A stretch of 13,476 nucleotides of DNA from CAZLGO01 sp964559295 (GCA_964559295.1 CAZLGO010000049.1:1-13476), one strand, 5' to 3'. Positions 1 to 6,132 are shown, numbered from the stretch's first letter. Translations and numbers: made by a program. Notes: generated by a model not told the origin, from the sequence alone.

Positions 1-128
1 CACAAAAGAAAAGATCCAGAGGCTTGCTGTGGCGTGAAAAATCTAGGACCCTAAACATAAAAATACGCTCTAATATGAATTCATGGCAAAGAATTAAGAT
101 TTAAAAAGCATAAGAGAGGAGATGCTAC
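1..128. other. Window edge: possible tail of an upstream gene and leader of the small ORF
   Basis: Nothing can be assigned firmly here. Reading from base 1 on the plus strand, a frame gives a 17-residue tail containing DPEACCGVK and stops at 52-54. Frame 2 stops at 35-37, and frame 3 stays open to a stop at 102-104. All three are short enough to be chance, so at most one is the C-terminus of a gene lying to the left. The end of the stretch holds a strong Shine-Dalgarno-like GAGAGGAG at 114-121, which serves the small ORF starting at 129. Confidence 0.3.
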
Positions 129-269
129 TTGAATAAAAAAACTAAAATACTCCTTATCCTTTGCTTGATTTTAATATTAGCATTGGGAGTAACGTTAGGG
201 ATTTTTCTACAAATGTATACAGGATATCAAAAAAATTTATATATAGCACCTCAAAATCTAATAAAATGA
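129..269 (+). CDS. Small single-pass membrane peptide (46 aa), unrecognised
   Basis: This short reading frame has a TTG start, chosen because GAGAGGAG at 114-121 lies 7 nt upstream. An ATG at 122 would run only four codons. The product begins with a basic stretch (NKKTK), followed by a hydrophobic helix at about residues 7-28 (ILLILCLILILALGVTLGIF) and a short polar tail ending APQNLIK. That is the layout of an N-in membrane anchor or an uncleaved signal peptide with almost no external domain. It stops 8 bp before the convergent end of the ThiF-like gene. It could be a genuine small membrane protein or the surviving N-terminus of a truncated exported protein. No family is recognised, and it is called on the ribosome site plus the signal-like composition alone. 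Confidence 0.45.
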   Translation: MNKKTKILLILCLILILALGVTLGIFLQMYTGYQKNLYIAPQNLIK

Positions 270-277
270 CCAAAAAC

Positions 278-1042
278 TTAAAAATTTTTTCCCAGAGTGT
301 TGATTGTGAAGGGTTCATCCTTTAGAAGATCGAACATTAAAACATTCGGCGCCGTAATTGGCTTACCATTTCTTGTAATTAATTTTACAACCTCAAAAGC
401 TTGTAAACATCCAACAACGTTTGGAACAGGTGCAATAACAGGAGGTACATCTTCACTTAATTTTTCTATCTCAGAAATCACTTCGTCTGTTAAGTTCTTC
501 CTAAATGAGGGTAATTTAAAAATTTCTTCATAAGTAGGGGTTTTGCTCGTGAAAGTAGTGAGTTGCCCCATAGTACCATGTATTGCACCATGTACAAAAG
601 GTATATCAAAATCAAAAGCTGATCTACTCGCTAAAACCCTCGAAAGTAAATTATCAAGGGCATCCACAACAACATCGCTACCTTTGATAATCCTATCCAC
701 GTTGCTCTTGTTTAATTCTTCTTCAATTGCATCAACATTTACAAAGGGATTTATTGCCTTTATGGTTTCCCTTGTTACATTTATTTTGGATTTTCCTACG
801 TTGTAGAAGCTACTCATAAGCTGTCTGTTAATGTTTGATACATCAAAAGCGTCTTTATCAACTATCCTTAAGGTTCCAACACCCATTCTTGCAAGCATTT
901 CTATGGCTGCTCCACCAATACCTCCACATCCTATAACTGTCACTTTAGAGTTTCTAAGTTTTAATTGCTCCTTTTTGGTTAAAATTCCCGTCTGTCTGCT
1001 TACAATTTCCCAGTAAGCCATTTCTTCATATCTTTTGGGCAT
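278..1042 (-). CDS. ThiF/HesA/MoeB family adenylating enzyme (E1-like)
   Basis: Members of this family adenylate the C-terminal glycine of a ubiquitin-like sulfur carrier (ThiS, MoaD, SAMP) using ATP. Visible motifs are the nucleotide loop GCGGIGG near the N-terminus, the acidic residue after the second strand (VDKDAFD), the NINRQL motif whose Arg contacts ATP, and the DALDN Mg/ATP-site motif. The two CxxC zinc pairs seen in many ThiF/MoeB proteins are absent; the expected places read TPTYEE and DLLKDE. The only C-terminal Cys is in VVGCLQAFE, where relatives usually have a small residue. An ATG at 1084 would add 14 residues but has no ribosome site. The ATG at 1042 has AGGTG 5 nt upstream, and an A/T box just upstream of 1084 would start the RNA between the two, so 1042 (254 aa) is preferred. 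thiC lies 3 kb away, so a thiamine role is possible but unproven. Confidence 0.85.
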   Translation of the reverse strand: MPKRYEEMAYWEIVSRQTGILTKKEQLKLRNSKVTVIGCGGIGGAAIEMLARMGVGTLRIVDKDAFDVSNINRQLMSSFYNVGKSKINVTRETIKAINPFVNVDAIEEELNKSNVDRIIKGSDVVVDALDNLLSRVLASRSAFDFDIPFVHGAIHGTMGQLTTFTSKTPTYEEIFKLPSFRKNLTDEVISEIEKLSEDVPPVIAPVPNVVGCLQAFEVVKLITRNGKPITAPNVLMFDLLKDEPFTINTLGKNF

Positions 1043-1069
1043 ATATTCACCTATTGCATCACTTTTTCT

Positions 1070-1100
1070 AATAAATTCGAACATATAATTTATTTTTTAT
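1070..1100 (-). promoter_or_regulatory. Probable promoter of the ThiF-like gene
   Basis: On the minus strand an A/T-rich box (AAAAAATAAATTAT, about 1085-1098) precedes the ThiF-like gene. A start site about 25 nt downstream would fall near 1065, beyond the ATG at 1084 but before the AGGTG ribosome site (1048-1052) of the ATG at 1042. This arrangement is the reason for choosing the shorter protein. Inferred from spacing only. Confidence 0.3.
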
Positions 1101-1132
1101 CGGAAGTTACGAAAATGTACAATATCTATATT

Positions 1133-1403
1133 TCACCATTTACCATAACAATTATTCTTATCAACTAATTCATTAAAATCATTTAAGGCAGTTCTATCGC
1201 TGATATTTGGATTAAGTTCTTTGTATTCTCTATTTGTTATTTTATCATATTTTAACAAGTATTTTATTGCTTTGCGCTGCCTTTCATTTAATTTTTAATG
1301 TCTCTTCTGTGATTTTATATTTTGAATAGATTTTCTGCAATTATCTTGAACAGAATTTTTCTATCAAATCCTTTATTAATTCGGGTGCATCTGGCAAATT
1401 CAT
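1133..1403 (-). pseudogene. Decayed gene fragment ending in a winged-helix (HTH) segment
   Basis: The minus strand carries a remnant with no intact start. The last 54 codons (1133-1294) read as a plausible winged-helix end: LNERQRKAIKYLL, then KITNREYKEL, then ISDRTALNDFNELV. This pattern is typical of the C-terminal domain of AAA_4/RecG-like ATP-binding transcriptional regulators. Just upstream, in a neighbouring frame, IYSKYKITEETLK would join this domain directly if one base were gained or lost around 1290-1296. Further up in that frame there is a stop, then MNLPDAPELIKDLIEKF back to 1403. With a frameshift, an internal stop and no body to the gene, I read it as degraded. The family call rests on the HTH pattern and is tentative; chance similarity is possible for the upstream part. 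Confidence 0.45.
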
Positions 1404-1552
1404 CCCTCTAAGTTAAATCAAAGATGGATAAAACTTCGATATTTCCCAGGTTTTCATAAGTATAAAAGTCGAGATAAATAAATTCTGCACTTGGTAAGAT
1501 TGATACAAATAGTTTTAAAAAAGTTTAAAAATTAAAATCAAATAAAATCAAA
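1404..1552. other. Gene-free stretch downstream of the tRNA
   Basis: I see no intact gene here. Immediately 3' of the tRNA on the minus strand are several T-runs (minus-strand T-tracts across about 1516-1550), suited to termination of a tRNA transcript by archaeal RNA polymerase. The rest may be further decayed remains of the adjoining pseudogene, but no motif is recognisable. Confidence 0.35.
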
Positions 1553-1661
1553 TGCCGGGAGCGGGATTCGAACCCGCGACCTCACGGTATCCCAGGAAAA
1601 AGTCAGAGCACTGCTTAATACCCTATGAGCCGTGCGCTCTAACCAGCTGAGCCACCCCGGC
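1553..1661 (-). tRNA. tRNA-Met (CAU), elongator type, with a 35-nt intron
   Basis: Read on the minus strand, the gene folds as a complete cloverleaf. The acceptor GCCGGGG pairs with the 3' strand ending CCCGGC, with one G-U, and the discriminator is A. The D stem is GCTC/GAGC, the anticodon stem CACGG/CCGTG, and the T arm GCGGG-TTCGAAT-CCCGC. The loop reads CTCATA, then an intron, then A, giving anticodon CAU. The three G-C pairs of an initiator anticodon stem are absent, so this is elongator tRNA-Met, or less likely the CAU-reading tRNA-Ile2. CCA is not encoded. After intron removal the tRNA is 74 nt. It lies 26 bp downstream of the radical SAM stop codon on the same strand, so it could be read through from that operon or use its own promoter. 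Confidence 0.95.
1589..1623 (-). other. tRNA-Met intron at canonical position 37/38 with bulge-helix-bulge
   Basis: The 35-nt insert sits between positions 37 and 38. Anticodon-loop bases CUCA (32-35) can pair with UGGG near the intron 3' end to give the 4-bp central helix. They leave three-base bulges UA|G and AU|A, with the cut after the second base of each, exactly the archaeal splicing-endonuclease motif. Inside the intron a GG/CC pair continues the helix, and AAGCAG...CUG-A-CUU forms a small hairpin. Confidence 0.85.
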
Positions 1662-1686
1662 TCTATGTAACTTATATATCATCCAA

Positions 1687-1700
1687 CTTAAACCTTTCGA
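1687..1700 (-). promoter_or_regulatory. Candidate TATA/BRE element for tRNA-Met
   Basis: On the minus strand CGAAAGGTTTAAG (BRE-like purines then a TTTAA box) is centred about 29 bp before the first tRNA base, which suits a start just upstream of the mature 5' end. It lies within the last codons of the radical SAM gene. A stronger-looking ATATATAAG at about 1671-1679 is too close to the tRNA to direct it. Confidence 0.3.
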
Positions 1701-2467
1701 TAATCATCTGTTGATCTTCTCTTGAAGGTTCCATCAGGAAATACAGTTATCCAGGTTTTCCTCTCCTCAGGTTTTCCTTCCCTTCTGCAACTTCTACTTA
1801 TTATGACGTTTTTTAGATACTTTTTGGCAACAAAATACGCACTTTTTACTTCCAAATCGGTTGGATTTCTTGATAGACCACGCACTGATTTAAAATCATT
1901 TATTCTGTATTCTATTTTTGGATCTAAGCTTGAGATAAACCGAGAAATATTTTCTATCTCCTCTTCATCTATGATGCCTGGTATGTATATGGTTTTTATA
2001 ACCAATTTTGTCTTTTTGTGGATTGTCTTTAAATTTTTTAGTATACGTTCATTTGAAAAGCCTGTGTACCATCTATGGAGTCTCTCATCGTATGCCTTCA
2101 AATCAAGCATGACTTCGTTCAATCCAGCTTCAATCAAATCATCAAGATAACTCTCATCCAGAAGATAGCCATTTGTCTCAATTATCATATGAGCAAAGTT
2201 TAATTCAGAAACCAAATCTATCAGATAATCCTTTTTTAGGGTTGGTTCGCCTCCTGTTATTATTATTTCATCAGGCAATTTCGAATAATATCTAAGGGAT
2301 GCTTCCTTTACAAGCCTTACCAGCTTATCAACACTCATCCGCTCTCCTGTATCATCCCGGGCAATGCTAAAACATCCTCTGCATCTAAAATTACAGCCAG
2401 AAAGAGTTATCCAAACTCGGGGTGCAATTTCTGATAAGGTAATAAAAGGCACGCATCTTTGTTCCAC
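1688..2467 (-). CDS. Radical SAM protein, activating-enzyme (PflA/NrdG-like) type
   Basis: A 259-residue enzyme with the radical SAM signature CNFRCRGC (Cys25, Cys29, Cys32), which binds a 4Fe-4S cluster for reductive cleavage of S-adenosylmethionine. The SAM-binding GGEP motif follows at about 72-75, and the DLKAYDERLHRWYTG segment resembles the conserved region of pyruvate-formate-lyase activating enzymes. The size fits a bare radical SAM barrel without extra cluster domains, so a glycyl-radical or peptide-modifying activase-type role is plausible. No glycyl-radical substrate gene is visible here. The start is GTG with GGAAGG 6 nt upstream. The gene begins 12 bp after the 69-aa gene and is almost certainly co-transcribed with it. 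The pair is divergent from DUF2099, so a job tied to methanogenesis or its enzymes can be imagined but not shown. Confidence 0.85.
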   Translation of the reverse strand: MEQRCVPFITLSEIAPRVWITLSGCNFRCRGCFSIARDDTGERMSVDKLVRLVKEASLRYYSKLPDEIIITGGEPTLKKDYLIDLVSELNFAHMIIETNGYLLDESYLDDLIEAGLNEVMLDLKAYDERLHRWYTGFSNERILKNLKTIHKKTKLVIKTIYIPGIIDEEEIENISRFISSLDPKIEYRINDFKSVRGLSRNPTDLEVKSAYFVAKKYLKNVIISRSCRREGKPEERKTWITVFPDGTFKRRSTDDYRKV

Positions 2468-2479
2468 AAAAAACCTTCC

Positions 2480-2689
2480 TTATTTGATATCCTTTATTAT
2501 CTCCAAAGGAACTTCCACATCACCACTGGAGTGACTTTGTGCAATCCATGAATTTACTACTGTACACAATTGAAGAACATCGTATCCAGATTCTTCGGAT
2601 TTTTTTATAATTTCTTTTGCAAGTGCTTCTTTGTTTTTTATTTTTACTTCGTATACATGCTCAATCACATCTAACTCATCGACTTTCAT
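2480..2689 (-). CDS. Small acidic/basic protein of 69 aa, unrecognised
   Basis: First gene of a two-gene minus-strand operon with the radical SAM enzyme. The ATG at 2689 is chosen because GGTGG lies 4 nt upstream; longer versions would run into the DUF2099 gene on the other strand. The product is soluble and charged: an N-terminal strand-like part (VIEHVYEVKIKN), a helix (KEALAKEIIKKSEESG), then YDVLQLCTVVNSWIAQSH with a single Cys at 42, and a hydrophobic-acidic tail. No transmembrane segment or cluster-binding Cys set is present. It could be a partner, substrate or chaperone of the radical SAM protein, which the tight 12-bp coupling suggests. I do not recognise the family. Confidence 0.7.
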   Translation of the reverse strand: MKVDELDVIEHVYEVKIKNKEALAKEIIKKSEESGYDVLQLCTVVNSWIAQSHSSGDVEVPLEIIKDIK

Positions 2690-2745
2690 TTTTCCACCAA
2701 TTGATCTTATTTTTAAATGTATAGATGAACTAATATTAAAATTAG
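2690..2745. promoter_or_regulatory. Divergent promoter region between the 69-aa gene and DUF2099
   Basis: Only 56 bp separate the two start codons. Plus strand: TTTTAAAT at 2711-2718 would place a start near 2740, giving a very short leader for the DUF2099 gene, which has no clear Shine-Dalgarno site. Minus strand: TTTTAATATTAG (about 2732-2743) would place a start near 2712, leaving a short leader that includes the GGTGG ribosome site of the 69-aa gene. Assigned by composition and spacing. Confidence 0.4.
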
Positions 2746-3582
2746 ATGATGAAGATGGATGAGCATATAATAGAAGCATTAGGTAAAACTAAGATAATAG
2801 TAAGGGACGGAAAGGTCGTTGACGTTGGAACTCCAAAAATTAAGTACTGTCCAATTTTTGACAAATATAGGGGAATAAAAGAGCTTACATCATCATCTGT
2901 TAGGGAAAACATTGAATTTAGGATAGCGGATTTTGGGATGTGCACCCCTGATAGAATATTAAAGATGCGCGATTTCCTATCCTTTGGAATATCTGAAACC
3001 TTAGGGACGTTGCTTGCCGATAACGTGATAGATTGTGCTGTGATTGTCTGTGAAGGTTGTGGAACAGTTATTGTAACCAATCCAGAGTTGGTTCAAGGGA
3101 TAGGAGGTAGAGTATCCGGTTTTTTAAGTACCACTCCCATTGATAAGATCATAGATGAAGTGGGAGTTGAAAACGTATTAAACCCGAAAAATGCCGAAAT
3201 TGATCAAGTAAAAGGTACGCTGAAGGCTATAGAGAAAGGTTATAAAAAAATAGCAGTTACTGTGGTATCATCAAGAGATGCTGAGAGGTTAAAAAAAATT
3301 GAAAAAGAGCACGAGAAGGTTAAAGTCTATGTATTTGCTGTTCATCTTACAGGAATTTCTAAAAAGGATGTAGAAAGTCTTTTTGAGCATGCAGACGTTA
3401 TAACAAGCTGTGCATCAAAATACGTAAGAGAGATAGGTGATAAGCGAAAAATTTTCAAGGTAGGGGAGTCAATACCAATATACGCAACTACCAAAGATGG
3501 AATAGATTTCCTAATCAAAAGAATAGAAAAAATTGGAGGGTTAAAGAAAAAGAATGCAAAGACCCCAGAACCCTTGATTTAG
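2746..3582 (+). CDS. Methanogenesis marker protein 8 (DUF2099 family)
   Basis: This matches my recollection of the methanogenesis marker 8 family, found almost only in methanogens and methane-oxidising archaea, whose biochemical role is not established. Recognisable features are the start MDEHIIEALGKTK, the KYCPIFDKYRGI block, a central FGMCTPDR, and the cysteine-rich DCAVIVCEGCGTVI followed by a GIGGRVSGF glycine-rich segment. A late ITSCASKYVREIG also fits. Several conserved Cys (YCP, GMC, CEGC, SCAS) suggest metal or cluster handling, but this is inference. At 278 aa it is about family length. Three in-frame ATGs occur at 2746, 2749 and 2755; MDEH at 2755 best matches what I recall of relatives. 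Its stop overlaps the convergent CBS gene by 4 bp. Confidence 0.8.
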   Translation: MMKMDEHIIEALGKTKIIVRDGKVVDVGTPKIKYCPIFDKYRGIKELTSSSVRENIEFRIADFGMCTPDRILKMRDFLSFGISETLGTLLADNVIDCAVIVCEGCGTVIVTNPELVQGIGGRVSGFLSTTPIDKIIDEVGVENVLNPKNAEIDQVKGTLKAIEKGYKKIAVTVVSSRDAERLKKIEKEHEKVKVYVFAVHLTGISKKDVESLFEHADVITSCASKYVREIGDKRKIFKVGESIPIYATTKDGIDFLIKRIEKIGGLKKKNAKTPEPLI

Positions 3583-3959
3583 TCTAAATATCTTGCTAGT
3601 GCATGGATTATACAGCTTTGTGTTATAAGACCCATTAAGTTCCCATCTTTAACAACCGGGATCCTCTGGTAGCTTGTATCTGACATTATTTTTGTAATGT
3701 CTTTTAAAGTTGTGTTTCTGTTGACCACCACCAGATCCTTGCTCATAAGATCACCAACTTTGAGCCTTAAAGCCTCACTTCCAGCTAAAAGAATGTCCCT
3801 GTGTGTTATAAGACCTACCAACTTTTTACCTTCTACCACAGGAAGCCCACCAACATTGCACCTTACCATTTTTAGGTTAGCGGCTGCAACAAGGTCATCT
3901 GGCGAAGCAACATAGACATCCTCTATCATTATGTCTTTAGCATGAAGTTTTTCGATCAT
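3579..3959 (-). CDS. CBS-domain pair protein
   Basis: A 126-residue protein made of two CBS domains and nothing else. The first is at about residues 7-60 (AKDIMIEDVYVASPDD... GGLPVVEGKKLVGLITHRDIL). The second is at about 67-122 (VGDLMSKDLVVVNRNTTL... RIPVVKDGNLMGLITQSCII). Paired CBS domains form a Bateman module that binds adenine ligands such as AMP, ATP or SAM, and usually regulates a partner. The gene is divergent from thiC with 33 bp between start codons, so a sensor role linked to thiamine or SAM/adenosine state is a reasonable guess, no more. The first ATG has no Shine-Dalgarno site. A TATA-like box 25 bp upstream would start the RNA at the ATG, so the gene looks leaderless. Confidence 0.9.
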   Translation of the reverse strand: MIEKLHAKDIMIEDVYVASPDDLVAAANLKMVRCNVGGLPVVEGKKLVGLITHRDILLAGSEALRLKVGDLMSKDLVVVNRNTTLKDITKIMSDTSYQRIPVVKDGNLMGLITQSCIIHALARYLD

Positions 3960-3992
3960 AGAGTTATTTATCTTCTAAGTCATATATCAAAT
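3960..3992. promoter_or_regulatory. Overlapping divergent promoters for the CBS gene and thiC
   Basis: In 33 bp two boxes lie crossed. TTATTTATC at about 3964-3972 is centred 26 bp before the thiC ATG at 3993. CATATATC at about 3981-3988 (minus strand GATATATG) is centred about 25 bp before the CBS ATG at 3959. Each predicts transcription starting at or next to its own ATG, so both messages would be leaderless. The two pre-initiation complexes should exclude each other. There is no room for a TPP riboswitch in front of thiC. Confidence 0.5.
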
Positions 3993-5282
3993 ATGAGGGA
4001 TGAAAAAGTGACTCAGATGGAATTGGCTTCTAAAGGAAAAATATCCGACGAAATGGAAAATGTAGCAAAAGTAGAAAATATAAGCATCCATAAGCTTATA
4101 AAAAGAGTAGCAAAAGGCTATGTTGTAATTCCAAAGAACATTAACAGCAAAAGCATTCCAAAAGGTATAGGATATGGGCTCAGCACAAAGATCAACGCCA
4201 ACATAGGGTCTTCTCCAGAGTTAGAGGATGTGCGATTGGAGATAGAAAAGGCAAAAACAGCTGTTCGCTATGGTGCAGATACTATAATGGATTTAAGCAC
4301 AGGATTTAATCTCAAAAAGGTAAGAGGGGAGATAATAAAGGCAGTTGATGTTCCGATAGGTACTGTACCCATTTATGAGGCTGCTGTCAATGCAAGAAGA
4401 AAAAAAGGTGCCATAGTCCACATGGACGAAGATGATATGTTCGACGCTATAATAAACCAGTCAAAGGAAGGCATAGATTTTATGACAGTGCATTGTGGGA
4501 TAACCATGGATACTGTTGGGAAGATAAAAAAATCCAAAAGGATCATGGGGATCGTAAGCAGAGGCGGAGCATTTTTAGCAGCTTGGATAATTCACAACCA
4601 AGAAGAAAATCCACTATACAAAAATTACGATTATTTGCTTGAGATAGCCCAAGAATATGATGTAACGCTGAGTTTAGGAGATGGATTAAGACCTGGATGT
4701 CTTCAAGATGCGTCTGACATTGGGCAGATTCAGGAGCTTATAGTTTTAGGCGAACTTGTTGAAAGAGCAAGAAAGATGCATGTTCAGGCGATGGTTGAAG
4801 GTCCAGGACATATGCCTCTTGATCAGATTCAAGCAAACATAAAGATTCAAAAGACCATCTGTAAGGGTGCTCCATTTTATGTTTTAGGTCCAATTGTAAC
4901 TGATCTTGCTCCAGGTTATGATCATATCACATCAGCAATAGGTGGGGCAATCGCAGCAAGCGCTGGTGCAGATTTTCTATGTTACGTCACCCCTTCAGAA
5001 CATCTTGCAATACCTGATGTTGAAGATGTAAAAGAAGGAGTCATTGCATCGAGAATAGCTGCTCAGGCAGCAGATGTTGCCAATGGAATAAAAACTGCAT
5101 GGGAAACGGAGCTTGAGATGTCGTATGCAAGGAAAAATTTTAACTGGGAAAGGCAGTTTGAACTTGCCTTTGATCACGAAACACCAGGAAAGTATAGAAA
5201 GGAAAAGCCTCCAAAAAAAGAAGATATGTGTACCATGTGCGGGGAATTCTGTGCTCTGCGGATAGTAAGAGACAATCTTTAG
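3993..5282 (+). CDS. thiC: Phosphomethylpyrimidine synthase ThiC
   Basis: ThiC converts aminoimidazole ribotide to hydroxymethylpyrimidine phosphate, the pyrimidine half of thiamine, by a radical SAM reaction. Recognisable segments include KGIGYGLSTKINANIGSS near the N-terminus, GADTIMDLSTG, MTVHCGIT, RGGAFLAAWI, SLGDGLRPGC, VEGPGHMPLDQ and GPIVTDLAPGYDHIT. They end in the cluster-binding DMCTMCGEFCALR (Cys413, 416 and 420). The spacing is CX2CX3C, one residue shorter than the CX2CX4C of the long bacterial enzymes; I believe this is usual for the short forms of about 430 aa. ATG 3993 is preferred over an in-frame ATG at 3942. The earlier start would add 17 residues encoded inside the divergent CBS gene and promoter, while a TATA-like box sits 26 bp before 3993. 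Length 429 aa. Confidence 0.95.
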   Translation: MRDEKVTQMELASKGKISDEMENVAKVENISIHKLIKRVAKGYVVIPKNINSKSIPKGIGYGLSTKINANIGSSPELEDVRLEIEKAKTAVRYGADTIMDLSTGFNLKKVRGEIIKAVDVPIGTVPIYEAAVNARRKKGAIVHMDEDDMFDAIINQSKEGIDFMTVHCGITMDTVGKIKKSKRIMGIVSRGGAFLAAWIIHNQEENPLYKNYDYLLEIAQEYDVTLSLGDGLRPGCLQDASDIGQIQELIVLGELVERARKMHVQAMVEGPGHMPLDQIQANIKIQKTICKGAPFYVLGPIVTDLAPGYDHITSAIGGAIAASAGADFLCYVTPSEHLAIPDVEDVKEGVIASRIAAQAADVANGIKTAWETELEMSYARKNFNWERQFELAFDHETPGKYRKEKPPKKEDMCTMCGEFCALRIVRDNL

Positions 5283-5350
5283 ATGCTCTTATCCTGCGGA
5301 TTTATCATTATTAAAACGATCTTTGGTGTTTTTTATTGAGGTGTGAATGA

Positions 5351-5641
5351 ATGGATATGAAACATGTAAAGGGTAAAAGCAAAGGAGACATAGTTGTTTA
5401 TGCTCTTAGTACATGTGTATGGTGCAAGAAAACCAGGGTTCTTCTTGAAGAACTTGAAGCAGAATACAGCTACATATACGTTGACCTTATAAAAAGTGAT
5501 GATGAAATATCAGAGATAATGGAAGATATGAAACGCTGCAACCCAAGATTTTCTTTTCCCACTACTATAATCCATAAGAACGGCGTTGTAGAATGCATTA
5601 TAGGGTATGATGAAGAAAGGATCAGGAAGGTGCTTGGATGA
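5351..5641 (+). CDS. Glutaredoxin-like protein (methanoredoxin-like)
   Basis: A 96-residue thioredoxin-fold protein with the redox pair CVWC (Cys22, Cys25) after a first beta strand (DIVVYALST), a helix KKTRVLLEELE, and the cis-proline loop FSFPTTII. GYDEERIRKVLG forms the last helix. The glutathione-site residues of classical glutaredoxins are not obvious. In methanogens such proteins (methanoredoxin of Methanosarcina acetivorans) use coenzyme M or ferredoxin-derived electrons instead. A further Cys lies in MKRCNPRF before the cis-Pro. GAGGTG is 7 nt before the ATG at 5351. The stop overlaps the following FDR gene by 4 bp (ATGA), so the two are translationally coupled, and FDR is the natural reductant. 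Confidence 0.9.
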   Translation: MDMKHVKGKSKGDIVVYALSTCVWCKKTRVLLEELEAEYSYIYVDLIKSDDEISEIMEDMKRCNPRFSFPTTIIHKNGVVECIIGYDEERIRKVLG

Positions 5642-6132
5642 GCGAGGTCGAGATCAACAGGCTGTATGAAAAATTAAATAAAGAGGCAGAAGCTTTTGGA
5701 TATCATCTCAATCCTGATTTAGAGTTTACAAAAGAGCTTTTGAAGGGCATGATTATAAATGAGAAAAGATACGGATACCGGGCGTGTCCTTGTAGGCTTG
5801 CAGCAGGCAAAAAGGATGAAGACCTTGACATCATATGTCCATGCGATTACAGGGATCTGGATCTGAATGAACACGGTGCTTGTTACTGTGGTCTTTATGT
5901 ATCAGAAGAGGTTTTGAGGGGAGAAAAAAAGGTAGGATCAATACCTGAAAGACGACCAACAATAGAAGAGAGAAAAAAGACTAAAGCTAAATCGTGGGAG
6001 GAGGTTGTATCCTCAATTCCACTGCCTGTGTGGAGATGCAAGGTATGTGGCTATTTGTGTGCAAGAGACGAACCACCTGAGATATGTCCTATCTGCAAAG
6101 TTGGTAAGGAACGGTTTGAGAGGTTTATATAA
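5638..6132 (+). CDS. Ferredoxin:disulfide reductase, FTR catalytic domain fused to rubredoxin
   Basis: The first 120 or so residues are the catalytic subunit fold of ferredoxin:thioredoxin reductase, with CPC (50-52), CPC (67-69) and CYC (82-84), which bind the active-site 4Fe-4S cluster and supply the redox disulfide. Tyr83 replaces the essential His of the plant CHC motif. The Methanosarcina acetivorans FDR likewise has a functional tyrosine there. The C-terminus is a rubredoxin-like single-iron domain (CKVC at 134-137, CPIC at 150-153), thought in FDR to pass electrons from ferredoxin. Cys141 in GYLCARDEPP is an extra, non-ligand-like cysteine. No separate FTR variable subunit is seen. The gene is coupled by a 4-bp overlap to the glutaredoxin-like gene, its probable substrate. 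164 aa. Confidence 0.93.
   Translation: MSEVEINRLYEKLNKEAEAFGYHLNPDLEFTKELLKGMIINEKRYGYRACPCRLAAGKKDEDLDIICPCDYRDLDLNEHGACYCGLYVSEEVLRGEKKVGSIPERRPTIEERKKTKAKSWEEVVSSIPLPVWRCKVCGYLCARDEPPEICPICKVGKERFERFI

Noticed and set aside
1..54. C-terminal coding fragment with DPEACCGVK
   Set aside because: It is only 17 codons and two other frames are equally possible, so no gene was called.
1671..1679. ATATATAAG as the promoter of tRNA-Met
   Set aside because: It lies about 14 bp from the tRNA 5' end, too close for a start at or before the first base.
2742..3080. Minus-strand open frame opposite the DUF2099 gene
   Set aside because: It lies wholly against a well-supported conserved gene, has no ribosome site and no recognisable motif; it is a shadow of the coding strand.
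3942..3992. N-terminal extension of ThiC from an ATG at 3942
   Set aside because: The extra 17 residues are encoded across the CBS gene start and the thiC TATA-like box and do not resemble ThiC; ATG 3993 fits the family start and the promoter.
3960..3992. TPP riboswitch in front of thiC
   Set aside because: Only 33 bp separate the divergent start codons and no THI-box core is visible.
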